Source of the DNA: Acidobacteriaceae bacterium
GTDB lineage: Bacteria > Acidobacteriota > Terriglobia > Terriglobales > Acidobacteriaceae
Direction: 5' to 3'
Assembly (NCBI GenBank): GCA_003156495.1
Contig: PMHC01000010.1
Span: 5,062-10,596, forward strand
Length of the DNA stretch: 5,535 bases
Shown here piece after piece: positions 5,469 to 5,535 of this stretch (within the stretch, counting starts at the first letter, position 1; the number at the start of each line of letters is the position of its first letter). Under the pieces are notes generated by a model that made no database searches, was not told the DNA's origin, and worked only from the letters and a program-made list of their open reading frames with translations. The translations under genes were made by a program, and so were the position numbers.

Positions 5469-5482
5469 CAGATTCAAGTTGC

Positions 5483-5535
5483 GGGGATGTAGCTCAGTTT
5501 GGTTAGAGCGCTGCCCTGTCACGGCAGAGGTCGCG
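5483..5535 (+). tRNA. tRNA-Asp(GTC), 3' end cut by the window
   Basis: Acceptor arm GGGGATG (5483-5489), TA, D arm GCTC...GAGC, anticodon stem CTGCC (5511-5515)/GGCAG (5523-5527) and loop CTGTCAC with anticodon GTC at 5518-5520, which reads GAC and GAT codons for aspartate. The variable region AGGTC follows and the sequence stops three bases into the T arm, so about 24 bases are missing. The sequence matches the common bacterial tRNA-Asp pattern closely. Confidence 0.95.

Larger units (their letters stand above)
4889..5482. other. Gene-poor control region between the Spy-like gene and tRNA-Asp
   Basis: About 594 bases, visibly more AT-rich than the flanking genes, without any sure protein gene. 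It holds candidate promoters on both strands, a 12-bp palindrome, phased GTAA repeats, two very short doubtful ORFs and several hairpins, listed separately. A small hairpin at 5324-5345 pairs CCAGT/ACTGG and TCG/CGA around the loop ACTT. Loose inverted repeats ACGCTA (5009-5014)/TAGCGT (5035-5040) and CGAGAG (4992-4997)/CTCTCG (5024-5029) also occur. No insertion-sequence ends or tRNA-derived attachment repeats were seen. Confidence 0.6.

Overview
The window is bacterial chromosomal DNA with GC-rich coding sequence. It carries one housekeeping gene, one generic metabolic enzyme gene, one envelope-stress-type gene and one tRNA. No mobile element, CRISPR array, phage gene or defence system is visible. 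The lineage cannot be fixed from this sequence. A GC-rich soil bacterium such as an Acidobacteriota is my guess, resting mainly on degenerate GGGACTAG intergenic repeats that I associate with that phylum, so confidence is low.

Layout. Positions 2-3097 (+) hold the last 1031 codons of dnaE, the replicative DNA polymerase III alpha subunit; its N-terminus lies left of the window. A 54-base gap with GGGACTAG repeats leads to an aldo/keto reductase at 3152-4126 (+). The next 285 bases (4127-4411) hold no convincing gene. They contain a strong leftward intrinsic terminator (4185-4229) and, at about 4291-4408, a long imperfect inverted repeat that could be a structured RNA. On the minus strand, 4412-4888 encodes a small exported Spy/CpxP-like (LTXXQ) protein. 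A 594-base stretch without a sure gene (4889-5482) follows. It holds probable control sites: a leftward promoter, a 12-bp palindrome, a rightward promoter, and three GTAA half-sites at exact 10-bp spacing. It also holds two doubtful very small ORFs and a stable hairpin upstream of the last gene. The window ends inside a tRNA-Asp(GTC) gene starting at 5483 (+).

How the parts relate. dnaE and the reductase point the same way with no terminator between them and may be co-transcribed, but they have no obvious shared function. The Spy-like gene converges on the reductase and probably uses the terminator at 4185-4229. The GTAA array upstream resembles the CpxR box known to control spy and cpxP in enterobacteria, so envelope-stress control by an OmpR-family regulator is the most interesting regulatory hypothesis here. 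The tRNA appears to have its own extended -10 promoter and a structured leader.
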